DNA from: Mytilisepta virgata
Lineage: Eukaryota; Mollusca; Bivalvia; Mytilida; Mytilidae
DNA: 64,000 bases
NCBI GenBank assembly: GCA_028015205.1
Contig: CM051513.1
Span: forward strand, 43,652,841-43,716,840
Direction: 5' to 3'
Below are positions 28,459-39,270 of this stretch, one piece after another (position 1 is the first letter of the stretch; every line of letters starts with the position of its first letter). Both the position numbers and the translations under genes were made by a program. The notes beneath the pieces are model-generated. The model searched no databases, was not told the DNA's origin, and worked only from the letters and a program-made list of their open reading frames with translations.

Positions 28459-29892
28459 TTTAGGTGGACGTATGGGGGAGTAACCCTTTTTTGATCGTTC
28501 GTTCGAGCTACAGCGCCTGCCACCCGAAGCGCGGGAGTCAATCGCTGATGGAGGAGAATCCTTCGATGGAACTAAAGGATCTCCCCAGATTGACTCCATA
28601 TTTTCAGTTGGAGATGTATCCATTTGGTCAGAGTCTTGATCGACTGCGTCGTCAAACTCTGAGCACAAATCTCTGAACCTGTTGAACGTAAAATTTTTGT
28701 CAGCCTTCGTTTGGCGATTAGAAAGTTGTTTGTTTTTTAATTTATCAGAAGACGAGGATCTTGTGTTTTTCTGTGAAGACGATGGATTTTGAGATTTCTT
28801 ATCTGAAGATGTGGAAGTTCTGTGTTTAGCTGATGGTTTTGGTTGATTATTTGTAGATAGAGAACTAGATGTTTGTGATGAATTAGACTGTGTAGATTGT
28901 GAAGTTTTCCCTTTCGAGGAATTGGATAGAGAAAGGAGAACTGGGAGTTCTGATTCAACAGGCCATGTGTAATCAGTTTGAGTAGCAAAAGATCTGTTGG
29001 TTTTCGGTGATTTAACTTTGTCAGCATATGAGGTGGCTTGAGTGAAGTTATTAGAGGCAGAGACCAGTCTTTTAGCTTCTTGGTAGCTTAAACCCTTTTC
29101 TACTTTCGTTTTTTGAATTTCAAGTTCTGTTTTGTAAAATTGGCAGTTTCTGGAATTGGCCATATGTTCTAGTCCGCAATTTACACATTTAACGTGGCCG
29201 TCACAATCAAAATTGGAGTGGCCCTCTACAGAACATTTGACACACTTTTCAATACCTCTGCATGAACTCCTACCGTGCCCAAATTTCTGGCATTTGAAGC
29301 AACGAGTAGGGTTAGGTATGAAGGTGTCAACTTTGATTCTGTAGGGACCTATGAAGATATGTTCAGGCACACGGGTACAGTCAAAAGTGATGAGATAAGT
29401 ATTCAGTTTAATAATTTTATCTTCAGACCGTTTTGTAAACCTTTTAACTTTTGATACATTCTGGGATTTCAGTTCATCACATATTTCGTCTTCTGTCAAT
29501 TCAGTTAAATCGCGGTCTCTGTCTCTAATCACACCTTGACAAGAGTTCAGTGATCTATGAGGTGTGACGGAGATGTTGATGTCAGAAATTGTTGTGAGAG
29601 AGAGTAGGTTTTTGGACTGTTGGGATCGAAAACATTCAACTAGCAAATTTCCGTTTTTCATTTTTGTGACTTTTTTAAGTTGGCCGGCACAACCTTGTAG
29701 AGTTTTTTGGATGACAAAAGGAGAAATTTTGGTGACTGGTTTTTCACTGTTTACTGCTGCTAAAACTAAAAATTTTGGAAAGTTGTCTGAAAAATTGTTT
29801 GGTAGTTTTGCTGTATGTTCCTCATCGTCGCTGGTGTCGAGTTTCCTTTTAAATGTTGATTGTTGGTTTGGTTTTTTTGGTTGAAAATCCAT
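28456..29892 (-). CDS. LINE ORF1: RNA-binding protein with three CCHC knuckles
   Basis: I choose the ATG at 29892 (MDFQPKKPNQQ, context ACCATGG), giving 478 residues; the frame extends 29 codons further upstream but with 5'-UTR-like sequence. Residues of about 40-130 look like an RRM-type fold (FLVLAAV, LLVECFRS). Three zinc knuckles follow at about 198-253 (CFKCQKFGHGRSSC, CVKCSVEGHSNFDC, CVNCGLEHMANSRNC). The C-terminal third is rich in Ser, Thr, Gln and Asn and probably disordered. The protein would coat element RNA in the ribonucleoprotein particle. Confidence 0.88.
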   Translation of the reverse strand: MDFQPKKPNQQSTFKRKLDTSDDEEHTAKLPNNFSDNFPKFLVLAAVNSEKPVTKISPFVIQKTLQGCAGQLKKVTKMKNGNLLVECFRSQQSKNLLSLTTISDINISVTPHRSLNSCQGVIRDRDRDLTELTEDEICDELKSQNVSKVKRFTKRSEDKIIKLNTYLITFDCTRVPEHIFIGPYRIKVDTFIPNPTRCFKCQKFGHGRSSCRGIEKCVKCSVEGHSNFDCDGHVKCVNCGLEHMANSRNCQFYKTELEIQKTKVEKGLSYQEAKRLVSASNNFTQATSYADKVKSPKTNRSFATQTDYTWPVESELPVLLSLSNSSKGKTSQSTQSNSSQTSSSLSTNNQPKPSAKHRTSTSSDKKSQNPSSSQKNTRSSSSDKLKNKQLSNRQTKADKNFTFNRFRDLCSEFDDAVDQDSDQMDTSPTENMESIWGDPLVPSKDSPPSAIDSRASGGRRCSSNERSKKGYSPIRPPK

Positions 29893-31063
29893 GGTGATAT
29901 ATATACATTTCGTTATCCTGGCTCCCCGCCCACCTCGGAGCAGCATCAAAACGATGTATGCTTGCCACATTTGCGACAAGCATCAGGGCTACCAAAATAA
30001 GATACTCGCATGGAGTACCTTTTAATGGGCGCAAGCCTCGTGCCAGGAGTTGCCTGACGAGACAACCGCCCAAAGTAACATCCACACGATTGACCCATGA
30101 GCCACCGCCTTCTTGAACCCAACATATGTAAATGGTACTATTGTTGTACATTTTTGAAACAGGCCAAGTTCAAGGGCTTGACGTGACCAGCCGATTGATC
30201 AGGACCGGGCCCATCCGACCGCCCGTTTAAGATAAAGTAAGGGCCAAAGTGGTGTGTTTCAACCACCAGGATCCCGTCCTCTATCCTTACGGGTATCCAC
30301 ACACGGCAAACATGTGGCCTCATTAAGCCGAGGAGGCTTTGTCCCATAAGCCACCGCCTTCTCTGCGCCTCCATCAGTGGTTATCATCCAAGACCCCAGA
30401 ACCCAAACATCAACCTCAAACGATACATCAGCAGACCACCTTCCCAACCCAGTGTATCTCGGTTTCATAAAGGGTTCATCTGGGTCTTTTCAGACAACCA
30501 CGAGAAAAACCGCAGAGGGCTAGACATGACCAGTTGTTGGCTGAACCGGGACCATCCTGCCAAAACTTGAGCTGGTTATACATGATTTTAATATAGTCCG
30601 AAATTAGTAAAGTTGATAATATTAAAACTAAACAGAATAATTAACTTGCTTATGAATTTTGAGGAAAAGAATAAAATAAAGCAACAAAAAATAATAAATA
30701 GGTTATCGAAAGTTAAATATTTGAGCCTGTTGAGGTTTGACCCATAAGCCAACACCAATCCAATAAATCAGGAATTTAAGAATTATGTTAACCAAATTTT
30801 CAGGAAAAAAATAAGATCTTAACTATTATAAAGGGATTGATGTGACCAGCCGATCAACCGAATCGGGTCCATCCGGCCTCCCGTCTAGGTAAAGATTGTG
30901 CCCCAAATGGTGATCGGAACCGTTTTTCCGGCCATCCAGGAACACTCCCTATTACCGACACGGGTTTGCGACACACGGCAAACATGTCGCCTCTTCAGGG
31001 GCCTCTTACGCCAAGCCGAGGAGCTGTGGGCCTATTCTATTGTGTCCCCGGACCCACACGGGA
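29893..31063 (-). repeat. LINE 5' UTR built of diverged monomers
   Basis: Similar blocks are seen at about 30165-30365 and 30835-31060, and in partial form near 30050-30120, 30515-30560 and 30740-30765. Shared words include GTGACCAGCCGAT, GGGTCCATCCGGCC-like, CACACGGCAAACATGT and CCCATAAGCCACCGCCTTCT. Repeated 5' monomers in LINEs often carry the internal promoter. The region has no coding ORF. Confidence 0.6.
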
Positions 31064-31077
31064 GTGATGGGTAATTA
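31064..31077. repeat. Target-site duplication, right copy
   Basis: GTGATGGGTAATTA, identical to 24446-24459. Confidence 0.85.
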
Positions 31078-33556
31078 CAATGTTGCAATATGACTAATGT
31101 AATTTAACAAGGTATAGTTTATTATGAATCTGTTCATGGTAAATTATTGCCAGAAATGGTTTACTTTAATAGGAGACAGGCACAACCTGTTTAAGGGCGA
31201 AGTGTATGTGTTCAACATTCAGCTATAATTAGACAGGGGAAAGCCGAATGTATTTTTAGATCTATTTATAGAACGACCTCTCCAGAAACCGTTCTCAGCT
31301 ATTTAATAATAATAAAGGTTGTATTTCGAAAAGAAGGATATGCTTCGATTGCTGTGAGTGTATAGAGTAATGTTATAATAATTTTATTACGACATAGGAT
31401 CTGTAGAGAACGATATTTGAGAAAGTTGTCAACCGGAAATGCAGATTTTTACGCATGTGAGGTTGCCAAGGAGAACGCCATAATACATGAGCTTTATTGG
31501 ATTTTATTTCTTGTAGAATTTTTATTTGAGTTTGCTTGATTTTTTTATAATGTAAACAGTAAGAGATTTCAGAATTTATCATTGAAATAAATTTTATTTC
31601 GTTTTTAAATATTATTTTGTTATAACTTTACACTTCCGGTGAACAAATATTTTGCTATGACATGCTTCTACCAACTACCAAAAATCGTATAGCCTACAGT
31701 TAAAAGGGCTTCGCCCTTTATAAATGTCATTATCTGTATCGTAGGTATTTTTTTTTTAGCTTGGGCCATGTGAGCTATTGCCATTACTAGGCGTCCGTCG
31801 TCTGTAAACATTTTTTTCATTTCGGGACTGTCTGTGCAATATCGGGATAGCCGGTGTGAAATATTAACAAAGTATCGAAGAGGTCAGTAGATAAGACCTA
31901 TTCATGTTGAAATTTTTGGTACACTACAGATTCACAAACATATAGTGCATTGTTTTTCATGTTAGTAATTCAGACTCCTGAGTCAAGATAGCCTCTTGTC
32001 AAGAGTAAAAACAAAAGATACCGACGTAACAGAGGCATTAGTCAAAAAGTCACAATGTCACAAAGGAAGGCAATACCAAATAAAACAGAAAGAGACAAAC
32101 ACAAACAAGGAAACATACAGGAAAACAACACTAAAAACTAAAGCTTGAACAATATGAACTCTCATAAAAACCGAGAGTGACACCAGGTGCTCCGGAAGGG
32201 TAAGCATGTCCTGCTTCGCCAGCGACACCCGTCGTATTGTCCATAAATTGGTCAAAGTTGGTGGTAAAACAAAACCGGTTGTGAAGAACGATAAATGGTT
32301 ACAATTGTCAAATAACAATGCCATTACTTACATGTAGGAAAGGCAGGAAAAACTTAAACATTGTTAATACACTGTACTTTAACTTGAGAGGAAGAGTACA
32401 TTATTGTGTAGCAATTAAAATGATTGGCACAATTATATTGAACTATTACAATAAGTGTGTTTTTTGCTTTGTTTACAAAAAAATGCCATGCTCATGTACA
32501 TGTTATGGAGATTTATCTTTTCTCTTCCTTTTTTTAATTTTTGTTGTTGTAATATTTATAATTCTGATTTTGAGTATGATCATGTACATGAGACATATTG
32601 CCAGTATAAGGTATATATACAACTCCATATCTGATACATGTACTTGTGTATACCTCAAATAATTATTACAAAAATGTACATGTAAAATGTATCAGTTTTC
32701 AATATTAACTGATAGTCCAAAGCCTCCTGGTAGTAGAAATGCTTGATGAAATTTGGTTTACAGCTCAGTGATAACAATATTATATAAAACTGATTCCAAA
32801 GTTTGTGGGTGGTAATCATGGACATTCTAATTTTCTGACTTTTATACATGAATCTATGTTGGTTTTCTTTATTGAGTTGCAATTTACTTGCCAGTTTCTT
32901 TGAAAGAAAATCAACAATGATCAGTATGAGTGTATTTTGTAATAAATTTTGAGGTTTACATGATTATCAGGCATGGCTTTTGTTTTGTTTGTTACAGTTC
33001 TAAGTTTACTTTTTAAATAGCCCCAAAAACAATTTATGAGTAACTTTAAGCTCACCTGGACAGAAGGTTCATGTCATTGTGAGCTATTGTCATCAGGGTT
33101 GAAACGACACATTTTCTTCACAATTTGATACATTCGTATCATACATGTATATTTCCACCTCAACACTACATACGATACAATACTGCATGACATTTTTGAA
33201 ATGTCCAATTTTAGATTAAATTTATAATCAATTAATTTTAATTAACTATGGTTTTATTCTAAAGTACTTATTTTGACGATATACAAAGATTTATTGAAAT
33301 GATTCATCATTATGGAAAGTTTACACAACTTCTACTACTAAACATGAATTTTTTCTCATTTCATTGAAAATAACCATAATCTTTGCATTCAAGTAGTACA
33401 TTAAACATATTTTTACCTGTATCGTGTCATATCAAAATCACAGTAACATGTATTGTATCATGATACAGCAAAATGTATAGAAGTACATGTATCACAAATA
33501 GTGTATCGTTTCACCACTATAATTAGCTTAAGCCATTATTTTTACAATTTTTGTAG
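31078..33556. other. AT-rich region with two truncated family A ends
   Basis: Fragments of the family A 5' end are at 31760-31806 (CATGTGAGCTATTGCCATTA then GGCGTCCGTCGTC) and 33051-33107 (AGCTCACCTGGACAGAAGGT). The remaining ORFs are short and AT-biased. No gene is recognised. Confidence 0.45.
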
Positions 33557-35132
33557 GAAGACATATAGGGATCACTATCCGTCGTCTTGCGTTGTCCGTC
33601 GTCCGTCGTCGTCACACTTGTTTCCGGATGATAACTTTAGTTCTATTGGGTGTATCATTTTGAAATTTTAACACAATGGTCCTTGGCACAATATTAAGGT
33701 GGGGATTGATAATGGAGATTCTGGCACCTACGGTTTCAGAGAAAGGGGTCAAAAATTGTGTATTTGTAGGTTTCTGGCTAATAACTTCTCTTTAAGTGAA
33801 TCGATCCATCTGAAACTTTAACACAATGATCCCTGGCACAAAAGTAAGGTTTGGAGTTTTAATGGAAGTTGCGGCCCCCTACAGTTTTAGAATTAGGGGC
33901 CAAAAAGGGTAGAAAATGGCGGTTTTGTATTTTTGGGTATGTACATTGTATTTCTCGTCGGATTTTGTTGGGGATTTTTTCATTGGGTTCCTAATGAAAA
34001 TACCTTTCGTAAGTATGTCGACGGATTTGAGCTATCTCTTATGGTTTTCGAAATAAAAGGGGCCAAAAAGGTGGAAATTAAAAAAAAATAATTTTCATTT
34101 ATCAATCAATTTTGATGCAGTTTTTTGCAAAATGTTAATCTTGATGAGTTATTTATAAAATCTGTAACAATTTTTGTTTTCCATTTTGGCTGAGGGGCTA
34201 AAAGGGGCCAAATTTACGAAATTTCGCAAGTTCAACAGGTTCACAGAATTTTTATTTTTCATCCAATTTTCGTGCAGGTTTTGCCATTGTGTTGCTGTGA
34301 ATAAGAGCTTTTAGTAGTAAGTCAACAGATTTGATCTATCTCTTATGGTTTTTGAATTACATTTATGTAAAAGTTGCAAAAAGGGGGGGGGGATGAAAAT
34401 TTTTAAAAATATTTTTCAACCGATTTTGATATAGTTTTTTGCAAAATGTTAATCTTGATGAGTTATTTATAAAATATGTAACAATTTTTGTTTTCCATTT
34501 CGGCTGAGGGGCTAAAAGGGGCCAAATTTACGAAATTAGCAAGTTCAGCAGGTTTACAAAATTTTCATTTTTCATCCAATTTTCGTGCAGTTTTTGCCAT
34601 TGTGTTGCTGTGAATAAGAGCTTTTAGTAGTAAGTCAACGGATTTGATCTATCTCTTATGGTTTTCGAATTACATTTATGTAAAAGTTACAAAAGGGGGG
34701 GGGATTAAAATTTTTTTTAACATTTTTCAACTGATTCTGATGCAGTTTTTTGCTAAATGTTAATGTGGATGAGTTATTTATAAAATGTGTAATTTGTATG
34801 TTTTCCGTTTCGGCTGAGGGGCTAAAAGGGGCCAAATTTACGAAATTTTGCAAGTTCGACAAGTTCACAGAATTTTTATTTTACATCCAATTTTAGTGCA
34901 GTATTTTCCATTGAGGTGCTCTAATGAGAGCTTTATAGAATGTGTAACTTTTGTTGTTTTCTGTTTTGGCTGAGGGAATAAAAGGGAACAAATCGTCTAG
35001 TTTTTCAAATTTTTATAGTTTTTTTTCTTGATGAGATATTTATTATAATATCAAACAGTTTACTCTGACAACATAGTACAGTGACAAATTTTTCCTGTGT
35101 CCAACAGTTACTTCAATGTGCAGGCGACACAA
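33557..35132 (+). mobile_element. Family E dispersed element, copy 3 (long)
   Basis: It begins with ATAGGGATCACTATCCGTCG and a GTC-rich stretch, and ends in GCAGGCGACACAA, the complement of the family's 5' terminus. The body holds three or four diverged copies of a unit of about 310 bp with GGCTGAGGGGCTAAAAGGGG and GAATTACATTTATGTAAAAG, including two G runs of ten (near 34385 and 34695). There is no coding capacity. Confidence 0.6.
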
Positions 35133-36683
35133 GTTTTCCCTGGAAAACTCAAGCCTAAGTTTTGCATTAAAATAATGAGTCGGTGGCGGTAAAAAAATAA
35201 AAATAAAACAGTCAAATTACTTCCAAACAAATGTGACAGCCATTACAAGTATTTTTCTAACACTGATTTGTCATAGTAAAATGTCATTTATGCAAACACT
35301 TTTGTTATCTTAAAGTTTTGATGTAACATAACCAAAAAAAAGTTTGTAGAACAGAAACCAATGTCGGACCGAAAAAAATCCGGTATTTTCCAATTTTTTT
35401 TTTTCAATTTCGACAAAATTTAGGGTCGGCGGATCTGTGAGCTAGTGCCATCATTTGGAGTCCATTGTTAACAATATGAAACTACTAGGTATAATTTAAT
35501 GAAAGTTTGGATGATTATGGTATCCTGCACAAAACTACTGCATGTTTGTCAGGGTGCATGACATTTTCGTCACGAGGGTATATTAGTTTTTCGCCGAAAA
35601 AGCAATATTACATTTGCGCCATTTACAGGTAAATACATGCAAGAATAATTATAATTCATATTGAAAAAAATATGATGTTCGTTGCATTTTTATTTTAAAA
35701 TGTCATTACCTAGTCAGGAATGGTTTTTGTCTGTGGATTTTCTCTTTGACCATGTTCTTACATTTTGTATTTTTTGTTGCTACCAAAAACAAGCAGTGAG
35801 GTAAATGAGGCACTTGCAAAAATGACAGTTGAAACCAATAAACCTGATAAATTCTGCTGATTAATGATGTTGAAACAGGGATTTTGGTTTTTTCATGCGT
35901 GTCCAACTTTGAATGTCTCTGCCGAAACGTTCAGGATATTCTGTCGGCGGAGAAAACTTGTATTATTTCCTGTATCCATTGAATTCGACTTTAGAGTGCA
36001 TTTTTTTCTGCCAAAATTTTTCTCATCACTGACTGGTGTTTAGTAAACGATGTGTGGTCAGAAACAAATGCTTCGTTTAATTTTACATAAAATGAACTGT
36101 TAAATGACAAACATTAAACCAGTGTGCGACTCTTTTGTGTTTACATCGTTTACGTAAACAAAGGCATCATTCGCACTTAAACGACAGAAACAAGAGGATT
36201 AAACGACTACGCGCATAGCGAACTGAGGAGGTACTTCAGTATATCTTATTTACCTATAGTTAACCTGTTAAACGGCGCAAAAAGTTATATTTCATTTGTG
36301 GCGCAAAAGTAATATAAATCGGCACAAATTTAAAACGCAGGTTTGTCAGATTGTTCTTAAGGGTATCCTGCACAAACAGCTTGCTTTACTTTATTATCAG
36401 TCTAAAACATTACAACTGTTACTTAAGAGAGCATAAGAGGGGGACAGCAGTTTTTGCAAATACACAAATGTCAGAGTTATTGCCCTTGAAATATCAATTT
36501 TTGACAATTTTTACTGTTTTTGATCATTATCTTGAAAACTATAGGAGATAGATGATGCGATTTCCGTTCCTGTCCAATATCAACTTCCTGTGATATGGGA
36601 CTTTGAATTTTTCTGCAGTGTATGTTAATGATAGAGAAAATTCTCACTGATCGAATCGATTTCAAAACTGTATGTAACATTAA
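35133..36683. other. Stretch with no recognised gene
   Basis: AT-rich, with several homopolymers (for example T-runs near 35395-35405). The ORFs do not show family features. Confidence 0.35.
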
Positions 36684-36880
36684 CACTGTGTAGGGGAGAC
36701 ACCGGAAATTGGTATTAGGACTGGTTCCATTAAGGGAGAAAAGCATTGAACTGTTACGGTACGGTAAACTTGGTACCAAATCAGATAGTACCAAATTTAC
36801 TGTACAGTAACAGTTCAATGCTTTTCTCCCTTAATGGAACCAGTCCCAATACCGATTTCCGGTGTCACCCCTACACAGTG
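36684..36880. mobile_element. Palindromic (foldback) MITE of 197 bp
   Basis: Two arms of about 93 bases are near-perfect inverted repeats, starting CACTGTGTAGGGG and ending CCCCTACACAGTG, around a short centre. Five-base ATTAA copies flank it at 36679-36683 and 36881-36885 and may be the target-site duplication. A TTAA target would also fit a piggyBac-related element. Non-coding. Confidence 0.7.
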
Positions 36881-36982
36881 ATTAAATGCTAATTAAAACT
36901 TGTCTCCAGTGCAATAACTGCACTGGTACAGTGTTTGAGATCGAACTGTGTGTTACAACATTTTTTTATTTATTCCTTTCAG

Positions 36983-37015
36983 TCTGAATTACAGACAGAG
37001 AAGGCATCAATAGTG
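36983..37015 (+). other. Candidate 33-base microexon
   Basis: It is preceded by TTTATTTATTCCTTTCAG and followed by GTGAGT. The frame SELQTEKASIV is open. It is symmetric (11 codons). With the similar candidate at 38786-38817 it suggests a plus-strand gene with very short exons, whose other exons I cannot identify. Confidence 0.3.
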
Positions 37016-37518
37016 GTGAGTTTTTCTTGGTAATTGTTTCCTCATCATATACATGTACTATATTAGTGAATATATTTTATGTCCCAAGTCACAATAATGA
37101 CTTTATTTTCTAGATTTACCTTTGACCCTCGGTCCCGATATTGGTTAAGTTTATGTGTTTGGGTCCATTTCTCAATTGCCACACATCGTACAACAATGAT
37201 ACTTGGCCTATGGATAGCTATTTAATAGTAAAACAGGGTTCACTATATATTATAACCTACATTTTCAGCTTGAGTGACTCGGTCAAGTTTTTATACGACT
37301 GCAAATTTTATTATAAATATAATGTTTTAACATGTGTAGGCATTATATTTATGAATATTATTCCCTTCAGGAGCATTAGTAAATAGTAATATTTCATGGA
37401 ATTTTGTATTGTTAGGGCTCTGGTACAAGTTTATATATCTTAGTAGATTTACATGTATTATTATCAAGGATTATCATGGTCAATATCTTTAACAAGTTCA
37501 AACTGACTGATCGTTATT

Positions 37519-38738
37519 AGCTCACCTGGCCAAAGGCCATGTGAGCTTTTGCCATCACTTGGCGTCCGTCGTCCGTCCGTAAACTTTCACCTTTAGTTCA
37601 TCTCCTCTGAAACTACTGGAGCAAATTGAACCAAACTTTACAGGAATGATGTATGGAAGGTTCTTTACTAAGATTGCCGAAATTTTTTTGATCCACCAAA
37701 AAACATGGCCGCCATGGGCAATTCTTGTTTCTGATTGGCTAAAACTTTAAAAATCATCTCCTCTGAAACTACAAGTGCAAATAATTTGTGACTTGGTACA
37801 AATGATGTTTGTGAGGTCCTCTACAAAGTTTCCTCATTTCGTCTTGATCGGGCAAAAAACATGGCCGCCATGGGCAGTTCTTGTTTCTGATTGGATGAAA
37901 CTTTAAAAATCATCTCATCTGAAACTACAAGTGCAAATGATTTGTGACTTGGTACAAATGATGTTTGTGAGGTCCTCTACAAAGATTCCTCATTTCATCT
38001 TGATCGGGCGAAAAACATGGCCGCCATGGGCAATTCTTGTTTCTGATTGGCTGAAAGTTTAAAAATCATTTCCACTGAAACTACAAAAGCAATTGAATTG
38101 TTATATTGCAGGAATGATCCTTACATGGTCCTCTACAAAGTTTATGTTTTTCATGCCGATCTGAAATCCAAGATGGCCGCCACCATGGGACACATTTAAC
38201 ATGGGATCCTACGGGAAATACATACAAACATCTTCTTGTCAGAAACCGTTTGACAGATGGAAGTAATATTATGCCTGAATGATCAGATAATGGTTCTTAA
38301 CAAAATTTATGTTTTTGGTTCTGATCCAAAATTCTATATGGCTGCCACTGGGCCATTTATGCACTCTGATTGGCTGAATTTTAAAAATCTTCTTCTCTGA
38401 AACTACAAAAGCAATTGAAATGTTATATTGCAGGAATGATCCTTTCATGGTCCTCTACCAAGTTTATGTTTTTTGTGCCGATCTGAAATCCAAGATGGCC
38501 ACCACCACGGGACACATTTAACATGGGATCCTATGGGAAATACATACAAACATCTTCTGGTCAGAAACCGTTTGACAGATGGAAGTAATATTATGCCTGA
38601 ATGATCAGATAATGGTCCTTAACAAAATTTTTGTTTTTGGTGCCGATCCGAAACTCAAGATGTCCGTGGCCATCTGATTTTTTGTTCATTGCTTATATAT
38701 AAATCAGGTGAGCGATACAGGCTCTTGAGAGCCTCTGG
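37519..38738 (+). mobile_element. Family A dispersed element, copy 4
   Basis: The 5' hairpin AGCTCACCTGGCC/GGCCATGTGAGCT is followed by CGTCCGTCGTCCGTCCG. Inside are tandem units of about 165 bp containing ACATGGCCGCCATGGGCA. The end is CAGGTGAGC and the hairpin AGGCTC-TTGA-GAGCCT, terminating in CTGG, which fits the Helitron CTRR rule. Copies 79-1380 and 56211-57651 share both ends. Confidence 0.75.
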
Positions 38739-38785
38739 TATTGACTTTGTGATAGCAATATTTATTTATACCATATTCTTTACAG

Positions 38786-38817
38786 ATTCAACAACAGTCT
38801 TATTCTTCATTTGATAG
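38786..38817 (+). other. Candidate 32-base microexon
   Basis: It is preceded by ATATTCTTTACAG and followed by a strong donor GTAAGTAT. It could be a host microexon or a 5' untranslated exon of the Helentron transcript 450 bases downstream. Confidence 0.3.
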
Positions 38818-39270
38818 GTAAGTATATTGTTTTTTCAAATTTTATGCTGCTTCAAAATCAAATGTTAGACCAGTCTACATACATGTATGAAATTAATATT
38901 TGTTTACATGATACATTGGAGCTTTTATATATTCAGAAAGAGAGAAAATGTTACACATTTAGAAATAAATTTTAACCTGTGTTAGAAGCAAAAATATTTT
39001 TGCTGTAAAGTTAAGTGAAAGGAGTAATGGTATAATTTATGTCAATTCAATATTTTACATGTACATGAATATATATTGAAGTTATATTGAACCATATATA
39101 CAATGATTTGTTGAGAACTTGGAGATGATGATTCAACTTGGAGTTCATTCTGGGAGATTTATATGCAAATTGTGGAAATTCATTATAAGACGGTTTTTTA
39201 CTGACCAAACACATTAACTATAACATATATCTCCATGTACATGTAAATTAATCCCTATACATGTGGTAAG

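Larger units (their letters stand above)
24460..31063 (-). mobile_element. Full-length non-LTR retrotransposon (I/Jockey group, RNase H-bearing)
   Basis: The element is flanked by a perfect 14-bp target-site duplication. From its 5' end at 31063 on the minus strand come a repetitive 5' UTR, ORF1 (29892-28456), ORF2 (28456-24776), a 3' UTR of about 300 bases and a short (CAAT)n-like tail at 24460-24471. Both ORFs are open with all expected motifs. An RNase H domain after the RT and three CCHC knuckles in ORF1 point to the I/Nimb/Loa side of the Jockey-I group. It looks like a recent, possibly competent insertion. Confidence 0.9.

Noticed and set aside
31373..33671. Several 60 to 115-residue ORFs
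   Set aside because: Composition is AT-driven (Phe, Ile, Tyr, Lys), with no motif, start context or splice sites supporting them.
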